Source: Cupriavidus basilensis
GTDB taxonomy: Bacteria; Pseudomonadota; Gammaproteobacteria; Burkholderiales; Burkholderiaceae
Assembly: GCF_000876015.1 (NCBI RefSeq)
Contig: NZ_BBQM01000029.1
Coordinates: 85,218-149,217, forward strand
DNA length: 64,000 nucleotides
Direction: 5' to 3'
Both the position numbers and the translations under genes were made by a program. Each line of letters opens with the position of its first letter. Position 1 is the first letter of the stretch. This document shows positions 1-8,670 of this stretch, one piece after another. A model generated the notes under the pieces. The model searched no databases. It was given only the letters and a program-made list of their open reading frames with translations, and had not been told where the DNA came from.

Positions 1-1543
1 GCGTGCGCAGGATGACCTCGTCGCCCGGTTCCAGCACCTGGGGCCGGCGCGAGTCGATGGCGCGGCCGTTGATCAGCACTTCCCCGCACGCGCCGGGCGC
101 GCCGCCGCCCAGGCCGGGCGCGGGCACCTGCAGCCGCTCGGTCAGGAACACGATCGACAGCGGCGTGCGGTGCTGGCTCACGAAGCAGATCTCCTCGCCC
201 AGGCCGCCGCGGAAGCGGCCTTCGCCGCCGGAACCCTCGCGCAGCGTCTTGTACTTGAAGAACAGCGGCGCGTCGCGCTCGGCCACCTCCACCGGCGTGG
301 GCGAGATATTGCTCGGCCACGACATCACCGAGGCGCCGTCCTTGCCCGCCGTCGCGCCCAGGCCGCCGTTGTAGAACAGCACCGTGGCGAAGGGCTTGCC
401 GTCGTCGCGGGTGCCGCTCAGGTTGGCGATCCACAGCGGCGAGCCCACGCCCGCCATGACCTTCTCGGGCAGGATCTGGTACATCGCGCCGAAGATCACG
501 GTCGGCACGTAGTGGCCCGTGCACGAGCGCCCGCCCACCGGCGCCGGCGAGCGCGGGTTGAGGATGCTGCCTTCCGGCGCCACCGCGCGGATGGGGCGGA
601 ACAGGCCGTCGTTGTTGGGCAGGTCCGGCAGCAGCAGGCACTTGATGGCGTAGACCGTCATCGCGCTGGTGTACGACAGCACGCAGTTGATGCCGCGCGG
701 CTGCTGCGGCGACGTGCCGGCGAAATCGCACTCGATCTCGCCGTCCTTCACGCGCACCGCCACCACGTAGCGGAAGCGCTGGTCGAAGCCGTCGGTCTCC
801 ATCTCGTAGTGGTATTCGCCCTCGGGCAGCCGGGCGATGGCCTGGCGCATGGCGGCCTCGCTGCGCTCGAACAGCGCGTGGGCGAGGTCGTCGATGCCCG
901 GCAGCGCGTATTCGGTGAGGATCTCGTCGAGCCGGCGCGAGATCAGCTCCACCGCGCCCACCTGCGACCAGATGTCGCCCACGGTCTGCTCGGGCGTGCG
1001 CACGTTGGTGCGGATCAGCGACAGCAGCGTCTCGTCGGCCTGGCCCTCGCGCAGCAGGTGCATCATCGGGATGTGGAAGCCTTCCTCGAACAGCTCGCGC
1101 GCGTCCACCGAGCGGATCTTGCCGCCGATGTCCGGCACGTGGCCGGCGGTCGCCGCGAAGCCGGTCAGCACGCCCTGGTGGAACAGCGGCTTGACCAGGC
1201 ACACGTCGTTCAGGTGGCCGGTGCCGATCCACGGGTTGTTGGTGATGTAGATGTCGCCCGGGCGCATCGCCTGCGCGCCGATGCGGGCGATGGCCGCCTG
1301 CACCGTGCGCGGCAGCGTGCCGATGAACGAGGGGATGCTGCCGCTGTTCTCGGCCAGCGAGCGCCCCTGCGAGTCGGTGATGACCACCGCGAAATCGTTG
1401 GCCTCCGTGGACAGCGTCGAGAACGAGGTCCGCACGATCAGCTTGGCGGCTTCGTTGACCACCGAGCGCACGCGCGTCCAGAAGACTTCGAGGAAGATCG
1501 GGTCGGCGGCCGCGCCGCCGTGGGTTTGCCTGTCGCTTGTCAT
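1..1543 (-). CDS. hyuB: Hydantoinase B / oxoprolinase family subunit (partial, C-terminus outside window)
   Basis: Probable B subunit of an ATP-dependent hydantoinase/oxoprolinase-type enzyme, which with HyuA opens 5-membered cyclic amides in the cytoplasm. The frame is open from the ATG at 1543 to the window edge, giving about 514 residues; the C-terminal end is missing. Family-type stretches are visible: DPIFLEVFWTRV near the N-terminus, TNNPWIGTGHLNDV around residues 100-115, and glycine-rich repeats near the end (GGEGRFRGGLGEE, GLGGGAPG). Its ATG overlaps the hyuA stop as ATGA, so the two are translationally coupled. The family includes N-methylhydantoinase, 5-oxoprolinase and acetone-carboxylase-like enzymes. 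The substrate cannot be read from the sequence. Confidence 0.9.
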   Translation of the reverse strand, partial: MTSDRQTHGGAAADPIFLEVFWTRVRSVVNEAAKLIVRTSFSTLSTEANDFAVVITDSQGRSLAENSGSIPSFIGTLPRTVQAAIARIGAQAMRPGDIYITNNPWIGTGHLNDVCLVKPLFHQGVLTGFAATAGHVPDIGGKIRSVDARELFEEGFHIPMMHLLREGQADETLLSLIRTNVRTPEQTVGDIWSQVGAVELISRRLDEILTEYALPGIDDLAHALFERSEAAMRQAIARLPEGEYHYEMETDGFDQRFRYVVAVRVKDGEIECDFAGTSPQQPRGINCVLSYTSAMTVYAIKCLLLPDLPNNDGLFRPIRAVAPEGSILNPRSPAPVGGRSCTGHYVPTVIFGAMYQILPEKVMAGVGSPLWIANLSGTRDDGKPFATVLFYNGGLGATAGKDGASVMSWPSNISPTPVEVAERDAPLFFKYKTLREGSGGEGRFRGGLGEEICFVSQHRTPLSIVFLTERLQVPAPGLGGGAPGACGEVLINGRAIDSRRPQVLEPGDEVILRT

Positions 1544-3657
1544 GCTGCCTGCTCCTCAATGGTGATCACCAGATTGCCGCTCGCCAGTTGCTTCACATGG
1601 CCCTTCGGCCCGACCACCAGCGACGAGCTGGCGTCCTCCACGAGCAGCGGCCCCGCCGCCGAGAAGCCGGCCTGGAGCGCGCCGCGCTCGAACACCGGGG
1701 TCTCCACGTAGGCGCCGGCTTCCCTGAAATAGACCAGGCGCGAGCCCTTGGGCCGGGCCGGCTCGCCGCCTGCCAGCGTCTCGGCGTCGAACGCCTGCCG
1801 CGGCGGCGCCTCGCCGGTCACGCGCAGGTTGACCAGCTCCACCGGCACGTCCGGCGGGGTGCGGCCGAATTTCTCGCGGTAGCCGGATTCGAAGGCCGCC
1901 ACCAGCGCCGCGCGCACCTCCTGCTCGGTCTGGCCGCCGGCCGCCGCCGTCGCCGTGTAAGGCCCGGCGGGCAGCGCCACCGACAGGTTGAAGCCCTGGC
2001 CGGCGAAGCGCCCGTCCGCGTGGCGCACCAGCGCGATCGGGCCGAAGGTTTCGGCGAGCTGGTCGAGCGCGTCGCGCGCCTGCGCTTCCAGCGCGGCGAA
2101 GGCCTCTTCCAGCGTCGCCAGCGAATCGGTCGCCGGGCGGAAGCTCACCGTGCGCGAGCGGTCCGCGCGCGCCGGCGCCACCAGCAGGCCGTAGGCCGAG
2201 GCCACGCCCGCCGCGGGCGGGCAGATGATGGTGCGCACGCCGATCTTCTGCGCCACGTAGTAGGCATGCAGCGGGCCGCCGCCGCCCGTGCACAGCAGCA
2301 CGAAGTCGCGCGCGTCGCGGCCGCGCTCGGCCACGTGCACGCGCGCCGCGCCGGCCATGTTCTCGGCCACGATGTCGTGCATGCCCCAGGCCACGCCGGT
2401 CACGTCGCGGCCCAGGTGCTCGCCGATGCGGCCCAGCGCCGCGGCGGCCTTGTCGCGGTCGATCGACATGGTGCCGCCGGCGAAGTAGTCCGGGTTCAGG
2501 TAGCCCAGCACGAGGTTGGCGTCGGTGACGGTCGGCTCGGTGCCGCCCAGGCCGTAGCAGGCCGGCCCCGGTTCCGAGCCCGCGCTCTGCGGGCCGACCT
2601 TGAGCAGGCCGAGCTGGTCCTGGTGCGCGATGCTGCCGCCGCCCGCGCCGATCTCGATCAGGTCGATGGTGGTGATGCGGATCGGCAGCCCGCTGCCCTC
2701 GGCGAAGCGCTTGCGGCGCGCCGCCTCGAAGCCGAACGCGATCGACGGCTTGCCGCGCTCGACCAGGCAGAGCTTGGCGGTGGTGCCGCCCATGTCGAAC
2801 GCGAGCAGGTTGGCCTGCTGGTCGCGCAGGCTGTAGTGGGCCGCGGAAATCGCGCCGGCCGCGGGGCCCGATTCCAGCAGTTCGATGGGGTTGCGCTTGG
2901 CTTCCTCGATGTGGGACAACCCGCCGTTGGACAGCATCATGAGCACGCCCGCGGGCAGCCCGAGCGCGCTCAGGCGCGCTTCCAGCGCATCGAGGTAGCG
3001 CTCGGCCAGCGGCTTGATGTAGGCGTTCGCCACGGTGGTGGAGTTGCGCTCGAACTCGCGGATCACCGGCGCCACGTCGGACGACAGCGTCACGTGCAGG
3101 GCGGGGAAATCGCGCTCGATCCACTGGCGCACCAGTTGCTCGTGGGCGGCGCTGGCATACGCGTGCAGCAGGCATACCGCGACCGATTCCACGCCCTTCT
3201 CGGCCAGGCCCGCCACCACGCGGCGCACCTCGTCGGCGTCGGGCGCCTCGATCTCGTTGCCGCGCGCGTCCATGCGGGCGCCGATCTCGGCGCGCAGGCT
3301 GCGCGGCACCAGCGCCGGCGCGGCCTCGATGGCGAGGTCGTAGAGATCGTACTTGCGCTCGTGGCCGATCTCCAGCACGTCCTTGAAGCCGCGCGTGGCC
3401 AGCAGGCCGGTGGTGCTGCCGCGCCGTTCGATCAGCGCGTTGGTAAACAGCGTGGTCGCGTGCACCACGCGCGCCACGCGCTCGGCGCGGATGCCGCACG
3501 AGCGGATCAGCTGGCTCACGCCGTCGGCGACGCCCTGGGCGGGGTCGCCGTGCGTGGTCAGCACCTTCAGGCTATGCAGCTTGCCGGCGCCGTAGTCCAG
3601 CGCCACCACGTCGGTGAAGGTGCCGCCAATATCAATACCAATTGCCCAAGTTGTCAC
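1540..3657 (-). CDS. hyuA: Hydantoinase A / oxoprolinase family subunit
   Basis: A subunit of the same HyuA/HyuB enzyme; it carries the ATP-binding actin-like fold that phosphorylates or activates the cyclic amide. It has 705 residues, the usual size. The phosphate-binding motif DIGGTFTDVV lies at residues 9-18 and the second one, DMGGTTAK, at about 288-295; GGGGPLHA follows further on. The start at 3657 is supported because the nucleotide motif begins eight residues later, as is normal in the family. It is the first gene of the minus-strand hyuAB unit and is divergent from the nitrilase; a 19-bp palindrome (3711-3729) sits 54 bp upstream of its start. The nearby nitrilase and threonine aldolase suggest use of nitrogen-containing ring compounds or nitriles, which is inference. 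Confidence 0.92.
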   Translation of the reverse strand: MTTWAIGIDIGGTFTDVVALDYGAGKLHSLKVLTTHGDPAQGVADGVSQLIRSCGIRAERVARVVHATTLFTNALIERRGSTTGLLATRGFKDVLEIGHERKYDLYDLAIEAAPALVPRSLRAEIGARMDARGNEIEAPDADEVRRVVAGLAEKGVESVAVCLLHAYASAAHEQLVRQWIERDFPALHVTLSSDVAPVIREFERNSTTVANAYIKPLAERYLDALEARLSALGLPAGVLMMLSNGGLSHIEEAKRNPIELLESGPAAGAISAAHYSLRDQQANLLAFDMGGTTAKLCLVERGKPSIAFGFEAARRKRFAEGSGLPIRITTIDLIEIGAGGGSIAHQDQLGLLKVGPQSAGSEPGPACYGLGGTEPTVTDANLVLGYLNPDYFAGGTMSIDRDKAAAALGRIGEHLGRDVTGVAWGMHDIVAENMAGAARVHVAERGRDARDFVLLCTGGGGPLHAYYVAQKIGVRTIICPPAAGVASAYGLLVAPARADRSRTVSFRPATDSLATLEEAFAALEAQARDALDQLAETFGPIALVRHADGRFAGQGFNLSVALPAGPYTATAAAGGQTEQEVRAALVAAFESGYREKFGRTPPDVPVELVNLRVTGEAPPRQAFDAETLAGGEPARPKGSRLVYFREAGAYVETPVFERGALQAGFSAAGPLLVEDASSSLVVGPKGHVKQLASGNLVITIEEQAA

Positions 3658-3710
3658 AAGACGCTCCCGGCGTGTTCGAGGTTTCGAGGTTCATGACGGC
3701 ATGATAAAAA

Positions 3711-3729
3711 TGGCCATTAACAATGGCCA
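3711..3729. promoter_or_regulatory. Perfect inverted repeat in the hyuA/nitrilase divergent promoter region
   Basis: Arms TGGCCATT and AATGGCCA separated by AAC form a perfect 8+3+8 palindrome. It lies in an A+T-rich patch between the divergent hyuA (start 3657) and nitrilase (start 3945) genes and overlaps plausible -35/-10 material for hyuA (TATCAT on the minus strand just downstream). It looks like an operator. The regulator is unknown; the MocR-type protein at 6159 is the nearest candidate. Confidence 0.55.
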
Positions 3730-3944
3730 ATGAAAAATAAAGATGGATTATTAAGTTCGGACGATATGTGGGTCCGGGCCGCGCGCTTCGGGCCGCCCGA
3801 CGCCGCAAGAAGTGCCTGCCACGCCGCCGCGCCGCCGCCGGGCCGGCCCGGCAGCCAACTGTACGGCACGCCGATGGCCCCAACTGCGTCTACCCGGGCG
3901 GCGGGGCCGCCGGCAAACTTGGGCGCTTTCCCCGGAGTCTCCCG

Positions 3945-5000
3945 ATGTCTTCTGCCACCCGGTTCAGGGCCGCCGCCTGCCACGTCTGCCCGATCTACTT
4001 CGACCTGGACGCCACGGTCGACAAGACCTGCGCGCTGATCGCCGAGGCCGCCGGCCACGGCGCCAGGATCGTGGCGTTCCCGGAAGCCCACCTGTGCGCG
4101 TTCCCGGTGTGGTCCGGCGTGCGCGCGCCGGTCGAGAACCACGAGTTCTTCGTGCGCATGGCCAGGAGCGCCGTGACCATCGACCACCCGGCCATCGACC
4201 GCATCCGCCGCGCCGCGCGCGCGCACGGCATCGTGGTCTCGCTCGGCATCAACGAGGCCTCGAAGGCCAGCGTCGGCTGCATCTGGGACACCAACCTGCT
4301 GATCGGCGCCGACGGCAGCCTGCTCAACCGCCACCGCAAGCTGGTGCCGACCTACTGGGAAAAGCTGACCTGGGCCAACGGCGACGGCAGCGGCCTGCGC
4401 GTGGTCGACACGCCGGTCGGCAAGGTCGGCGCGCTGGTGTGCGGCGAGAACACCAACCCGCTGGCGCGCTACAGCCTGATGGCGCAGGGCGAGCAGATCC
4501 ACATCGCCTCCTATTCGCCGTGCTGGCCGACCCATCCGGCCGCCAGCAAGGAGCGCTACGACCTCGCCGCGGCGATCTGCATCCGCTCGGGCGCGCACAG
4601 CTTCGAGGCCAAGTGCTTCACCATCGTGGCCTCCGGCTTCTTCAGCGACGCCGCCGCCGAGCTGGTGTGCCGCGGCGAGCCCGCCGCGCGCGCGCTGGTG
4701 GAGAGCGCGCCGCGCAGCGTGTCGATGATCATCGGCCCGACCGGCGCGGTCATCAGCGACACGCTGCAGGACGAGGAAGGCATCGTCTATGCCGACATCG
4801 ACCTCGACGACTGCATCGTGCCCAAGCAGTTCCACGACGTGGTGGGCGCCTACAACCGCTTCGACGTCTTCACGCTGCACGTGAACCGCGCGGCGCTGGA
4901 GCCGGCCGCGTTCCACGACGCCTTGCACGACCTCGCGGCGCTGCCGCCGGCCGGCGCCGATTTCGCGCCGGGCGAAGCCATTCCCGGGGGCGCCGCATGA
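3945..5000 (+). CDS. Nitrilase (carbon-nitrogen hydrolase, branch 1)
   Basis: Predicted cytoplasmic nitrilase converting an organic nitrile to a carboxylate and ammonia. The catalytic triad is visible: Glu47 in AFPEAH, Lys132 in NRHRKLVPTYWEK and Cys166 in VCGENTNPL. The Cys-Gly-Glu context and 351-residue length fit true nitrilases (aryl- or arylacetonitrilase side) rather than amidases. I chose the ATG at 3945, preceded by a GGAG at 3934-3937 at proper spacing; the frame is open further upstream, but those residues are Arg/Ala-rich and unlike the family. The stop overlaps the start of the threonine aldolase gene as ATGA. Substrate unknown; a nitrile-derived amino or hydroxy acid would fit the neighbour. 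Confidence 0.88.
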   Translation: MSSATRFRAAACHVCPIYFDLDATVDKTCALIAEAAGHGARIVAFPEAHLCAFPVWSGVRAPVENHEFFVRMARSAVTIDHPAIDRIRRAARAHGIVVSLGINEASKASVGCIWDTNLLIGADGSLLNRHRKLVPTYWEKLTWANGDGSGLRVVDTPVGKVGALVCGENTNPLARYSLMAQGEQIHIASYSPCWPTHPAASKERYDLAAAICIRSGAHSFEAKCFTIVASGFFSDAAAELVCRGEPAARALVESAPRSVSMIIGPTGAVISDTLQDEEGIVYADIDLDDCIVPKQFHDVVGAYNRFDVFTLHVNRAALEPAAFHDALHDLAALPPAGADFAPGEAIPGGAA

Positions 5001-6052
5001 AGCCGCGCCCGATCGATCTCTACAGCGACACCCAGACCCGGCCGACCGCCGGCATGCGCGCGGCGATGGCGGCGGCGGAAGTCGGCGACGAGCAGTCCGG
5101 CGACGACCCGACCACGCTGCGGCTGTGCGCCGAGGTGGCCGCGCTGCTGGGGCAGGAGGCGGGCGTGTTCATGCCGTCGGGGACCATGTGCAACCTCGTG
5201 GCCATCCTGGTGCACACGTCGCCCGGCGACGAAGTGATCTGCGACCATCAATCGCATATCTACGGCACCGAAGCCGCGGGCGCCGCCGCGCTGGCCGGCG
5301 TGTCGATCCGCGCGCTGCCGAGCCCGCACGGCATCTTCACGGCGCGGCAGGTGGCCGACGGCATCCGCCCGCGCGCGCGCACCGCGCCGCGCTCGGCGCT
5401 GCTGTGCGTCGAGCAGACCACCAATTTCTCGGGCGGCGCGGTGTGGCCGCTGGCGCAGTTGCGCGAGGTGCGCGACACCGCCCGCGGGCACGGCCTGCGC
5501 TGCCACCTGGACGGCGCGCGGCTGCTCAACGCGAGCGCGGCCACCGGCATCGCCGCGGCCGACTACGCCGCCGGCTGGGACAGCGCCTGGATCGACCTCA
5601 GCAAGGGGCTGGGCTGCCCGGTCGGCGCGGTGCTGTGCGGCAGCGCGGCGTTCGTGCGCGACGCCTGGCAATGGAAATACCGCCTCGGCGGCGCCATGCG
5701 GCAGTCGGGCGTGCTGGCCGCCGCCGGCCTGTACGCGCTGGAACACCACGTCGCCCGACTGGCGGCCGACCACGCCAACGCGCTGGCGATCTGGCGCATC
5801 CTGTCCGCGTGCGGGCTGTTCCGCTTCGATCCGCCGCGGCCGGACTCCAACATCCTGCGCTTCACCTTCGACGCGCCCGCCGTGCGCGCCGAGGCGTTTG
5901 CCGAACGCTGCCTGGCCGAAGGCGTGCGCGTGCGCGCGATCGGCGGCAACTTCATCCGCGCCACCACGCATCTCGACGTGGCGCCGCGGGAGGCCGAGCA
6001 GGCCGCGCATGCGATGGTGGCGGTGGCGCGCGCCGTGGCCGCGGGCGCCTGA
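4997..6052 (+). CDS. ltaE: Low-specificity L-threonine aldolase (PLP, fold type I)
   Basis: PLP enzyme that cleaves L-threonine, allo-threonine or other beta-hydroxy-alpha-amino acids to glycine and an aldehyde. It has 351 residues. The N-terminal SDTQTRPT stretch (residues 10-17), the HLDGAR cofactor motif (170-175) and the PLP lysine Lys203 in DLSKGLGCPVG are the family hallmarks. Its ATG overlaps the nitrilase stop, so the two proteins are probably made together. That pairing is unusual and suggests that the physiological substrate is a beta-hydroxy amino acid related to the nitrilase product rather than threonine itself; this is inference. Confidence 0.88.
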   Translation: MKPRPIDLYSDTQTRPTAGMRAAMAAAEVGDEQSGDDPTTLRLCAEVAALLGQEAGVFMPSGTMCNLVAILVHTSPGDEVICDHQSHIYGTEAAGAAALAGVSIRALPSPHGIFTARQVADGIRPRARTAPRSALLCVEQTTNFSGGAVWPLAQLREVRDTARGHGLRCHLDGARLLNASAATGIAAADYAAGWDSAWIDLSKGLGCPVGAVLCGSAAFVRDAWQWKYRLGGAMRQSGVLAAAGLYALEHHVARLAADHANALAIWRILSACGLFRFDPPRPDSNILRFTFDAPAVRAEAFAERCLAEGVRVRAIGGNFIRATTHLDVAPREAEQAAHAMVAVARAVAAGA

Positions 6053-6158
6053 GATGCCGCGCGCGCTTGCGGCCCGGTCGAGGATAATCGCTGCTGGCGC
6101 GGCCCCGGCGTGGATGCGGGTCGGCGCCGGCCAGTGAACGCAATGCGAGGAACGCAGC

Positions 6159-7694
6159 ATGAACGCCAGTGCCAGGCAGAAACCCGCCGCGGTGGCCGGA
6201 CCCGAGGCCGAGCCCGTGGCCGAACCCACGGCCGGGAGCGCGGACCAGCCCGCGGCGGCGGCGAGGCCGGTCGGCGCGGTGCGCACCACGCTGTACGCGC
6301 GCCTGGCCGCGGAGCTGAAGCAGCAGATCCTCGAGGGCGTGTTCGTGGCGGGGCAGAAGCTGCCTTCCGTGCGCGCGCTCAGCCGCTCGAAGCAGCTTTC
6401 CATCAGCACCGTGCAGGAAGCCTACCGGCAGCTTGAAGACGAGCAGTGGGTCGTCGTGCGCTCGCAGAGCGGCTGCTACGTCGCGCCGCGCCTGCCGGAG
6501 ATCGCGCGGCCGGAGCCGGTGCCCGGCGGCGGCGCCGTCACGCGCTATCTCGCCAGCAGCGGGCCGGCCTCGGCGCTGGCCTACCGCGAGGACCTGATTC
6601 CGTTCGGCGCTGCCATCCCCGACGCCTCGTTCTTTCCGTGCGAGCGGCTGGCCACCGGCATCGCCAACCTGCTGCGCCGCAAGCCGGCGCTGGTCGGCAA
6701 CTACAACTTCGCGCCCGGCTCGCTGGAACTGCGCCAGCAGGTGGCGCGCCGCGTGGTGGAGTGGGGCGCCAGTGTGGACCCGCGCCGCGTGGTCATCACC
6801 AACGGCGCGGTGGAAGCGATCCAGCTGTGCCTGCGCGCGGTCACGAAACCCGGCGACACGGTGGCGGTGGAGGCGCCGGCCTACTACGGCTTCCTGCAGA
6901 CGCTGCAGATGCTGGGCCTGCGCGCGCTGCCGGTCGTCGGCGCGAACCGCGACGGCATGGATGTCGACGCGCTGGCGCGCGCCGCGGAGGGCGGCAAGAT
7001 CGCGGCGGTGCTGCTGTCGACGACGGTCAGCAACCCGTCCGGCGCCACCATGCCGCTCGCGCGCAAGCGCCAGCTGGTCGAGCTGGCCAACCGCTGCCGC
7101 ATCCCGGTCATCGAAGACGCCACCTTCGCCGACCTGCATTTCGCCGGCGATTGCCACGCCGCGCAGGGCTTCGACGAATCCGGCCTGGTGATGCTGTGCG
7201 CGTCGCTGACCAAGACCATCGCGCCCGGCATGCGCGTGGGCTGGGTCGACGGCGGGCGCTTCAGCGAGCAGATCGCGTTTCTCAAGCGGGTATCGAGCGT
7301 CGGCCAGCCCCAGGTGCTGGAGCTGGCCCTGGCCGAGTACCTCGCCAGCGGCGGCATGGCGCGGCGCCTGCGCCGCACGCGCCGCGCCATGCAGGCGCAG
7401 GTCTATCGCATGGCGGAGAACGTGGCGCGCGTGTTCCCGGAAGGCACTTCGTTCGCGCTGCCCAGCGGCGGCTTCCTGCTCTGGGTCGAGCTGCCCGGCG
7501 AGGTCGACACGCTCGCATTGCAGGAGCGCGCCGTCGGCCTCGGCGTCGGCGTCGCGCCGGGCATCCTGTTCTCGCCCCACGGCGACTACGGGCACTGCAT
7601 CCGCATGAACTGCGGCGTGCCCGATTCGCCCAAGGCGCGCGAGGGCCTGCTGCGGCTCGGCGAGCTTGCCGGGCGGATGGCCGGCCCGCGGTAG
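6159..7694 (+). CDS. MocR-type GntR transcriptional regulator with aminotransferase-like domain
   Basis: Regulator of 511 residues. A low-complexity Ala/Pro/Glu stretch (1-40) precedes a GntR winged helix-turn-helix (about 43-110, with LPSVRALSRS and STVQEAYRQLE). A class-I aminotransferase fold follows (about 145-505) and keeps the PLP lysine, Lys352, in SLTKTIAPGMRVGW, plus SNPSGATMP. MocR proteins use PLP or a PLP-amino-acid adduct as the signal rather than transaminating. It lies 106 bp downstream of, and co-directional with, the nitrilase and threonine aldolase genes, so those and perhaps hyuAB are likely targets. An ATG start with upstream GAGG supports 6159. Confidence 0.9.
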   Translation: MNASARQKPAAVAGPEAEPVAEPTAGSADQPAAAARPVGAVRTTLYARLAAELKQQILEGVFVAGQKLPSVRALSRSKQLSISTVQEAYRQLEDEQWVVVRSQSGCYVAPRLPEIARPEPVPGGGAVTRYLASSGPASALAYREDLIPFGAAIPDASFFPCERLATGIANLLRRKPALVGNYNFAPGSLELRQQVARRVVEWGASVDPRRVVITNGAVEAIQLCLRAVTKPGDTVAVEAPAYYGFLQTLQMLGLRALPVVGANRDGMDVDALARAAEGGKIAAVLLSTTVSNPSGATMPLARKRQLVELANRCRIPVIEDATFADLHFAGDCHAAQGFDESGLVMLCASLTKTIAPGMRVGWVDGGRFSEQIAFLKRVSSVGQPQVLELALAEYLASGGMARRLRRTRRAMQAQVYRMAENVARVFPEGTSFALPSGGFLLWVELPGEVDTLALQERAVGLGVGVAPGILFSPHGDYGHCIRMNCGVPDSPKAREGLLRLGELAGRMAGPR

Positions 7695-7728
7695 GGGCCG
7701 GCGCGCGCCGCTCTGCCTTGGTGCCGCC

Positions 7729-8397
7729 TCAGTGCTGTTCGACGCAGAACGCGGCTTCCTCGTCGAGCTCCCGCCCGGCCAGGCGCAGCCGGTACTTGGC
7801 GGTGGCCTTGCGCGCGCCGCAGGCCGCCGAGCACCACAGGCGGTCGCCGCGGCGCGACTTGTCGACGAACAGCACCGGACAGACCGGGCTCGCGCACGCG
7901 CGGATCCTGTGGCGCAGGTCGCCGGTCAGCAGGTCGATCGCGTCCTGCGCGATCAGTCCCAGCACCTGCGCATGGCTGATCGGGCTGCCCAGCCGCTTCT
8001 TGTCCCCGGTGCTGGAGAGCTGCGGCGGGGGCGGCATCTCGCGCGCGAAGGCGTTGATGGTCTCGACCTCGCCGCGCGCCGGCGCGTGGCCGGCGCGCAC
8101 CGCCTGCACCACGCCGTAGATCGCGCGCCGCAGCTCGCGCATCTGCGCCAGCTCGTCTTCGGTCGCCCGCTGGGGCGGCTTCGGCAGCTTGGCGCCGCGC
8201 AGCCATTCGTCCCAGCGGCGCGCGCTGTGGATGCGCTCGTATTGCCGGCCGGTCCACTCGCCCAGCGTCTCCACCAGATAGAGGCTGGCGACGCCGCCGC
8301 GGAACTTGAGGGTCAGTTCCTTCTTTGTCACCGGCCGCGCGGGCGCGGCGGCGGCTTCTCCCGCTGTGCCCGCTGCGGGCAGTTCAGGTGCGTTCAT
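7729..8397 (-). CDS. CGNR zinc-finger protein (ABATE-domain type), probable regulator
   Basis: Protein of 222 residues with the two-part ABATE/CGNR architecture: an N-terminal domain of about 160 residues and a C-terminal zinc finger. The zinc ligands are Cys168, Cys173, Cys189 and Cys193 in CASPVC and WCSAACGARKATAKYR. The name motif reads CGAR here instead of CGNR, although the following basic stretch is kept. Such proteins are presumed DNA-binding regulators. It is divergent from the SsuA-like/monooxygenase operon starting near 8671, with 273 bp between the two, and is the best local candidate regulator of that operon. The N-terminus (residues 1-25) is a low-complexity Ala/Pro segment. Confidence 0.8.
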   Translation of the reverse strand: MNAPELPAAGTAGEAAAAPARPVTKKELTLKFRGGVASLYLVETLGEWTGRQYERIHSARRWDEWLRGAKLPKPPQRATEDELAQMRELRRAIYGVVQAVRAGHAPARGEVETINAFAREMPPPPQLSSTGDKKRLGSPISHAQVLGLIAQDAIDLLTGDLRHRIRACASPVCPVLFVDKSRRGDRLWCSAACGARKATAKYRLRLAGRELDEEAAFCVEQH

Positions 8398-8575
8398 GGC
8401 AGGTTGTCGCTATGGATGTGGCCCATATCATCGCAGTTACGTCCCCGAAAAAAAAGGTGCCGGCCCATGTTCCGTCCGCGCGCCTGCCGAAGCGGCGATG
8501 GCGCCAATGGCGGCACCGGATATGCATATTCGAAATGCGCGCTTGTTGGCCGGATACCTTGTGCGTAGACTTTCC

Positions 8576-8596
8576 GTCATGAGTTTAACCCATGAC
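8576..8596. promoter_or_regulatory. Inverted repeat between the CGNR gene and the monooxygenase operon
   Basis: Arms GTCATG and CATGAC are separated by 9 bp, about 75-100 bp before the SsuA-like gene. A separate short palindrome ATATGCATAT lies at 8520-8529. The spacer 8398-8670 is lower in GC than its surroundings and otherwise holds no gene. These are operator-like features only; no -10/-35 pair stands out. Confidence 0.3.
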
Positions 8597-8670
8597 AAAA
8601 ATCGCTTGGCGTCATGGCTTCCCGGCCGGCGCCAGCCCGTGGCGCCGTTTCTTCCCGCTGTTTTCGATAG

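Noticed and set aside
170..1711. Long plus-strand open frame antisense to hyuB
   Set aside because: Its translation is Arg/His/Ala-rich with no family likeness, the usual mirror of a GC-rich gene on the other strand. The minus-strand frame encodes a clear HyuB.
1537..3696. 719-codon plus-strand frame antisense to hyuA
   Set aside because: Low-complexity His/Arg/Ala composition and complete overlap with a well-supported gene; an artefact of codon-position GC bias.
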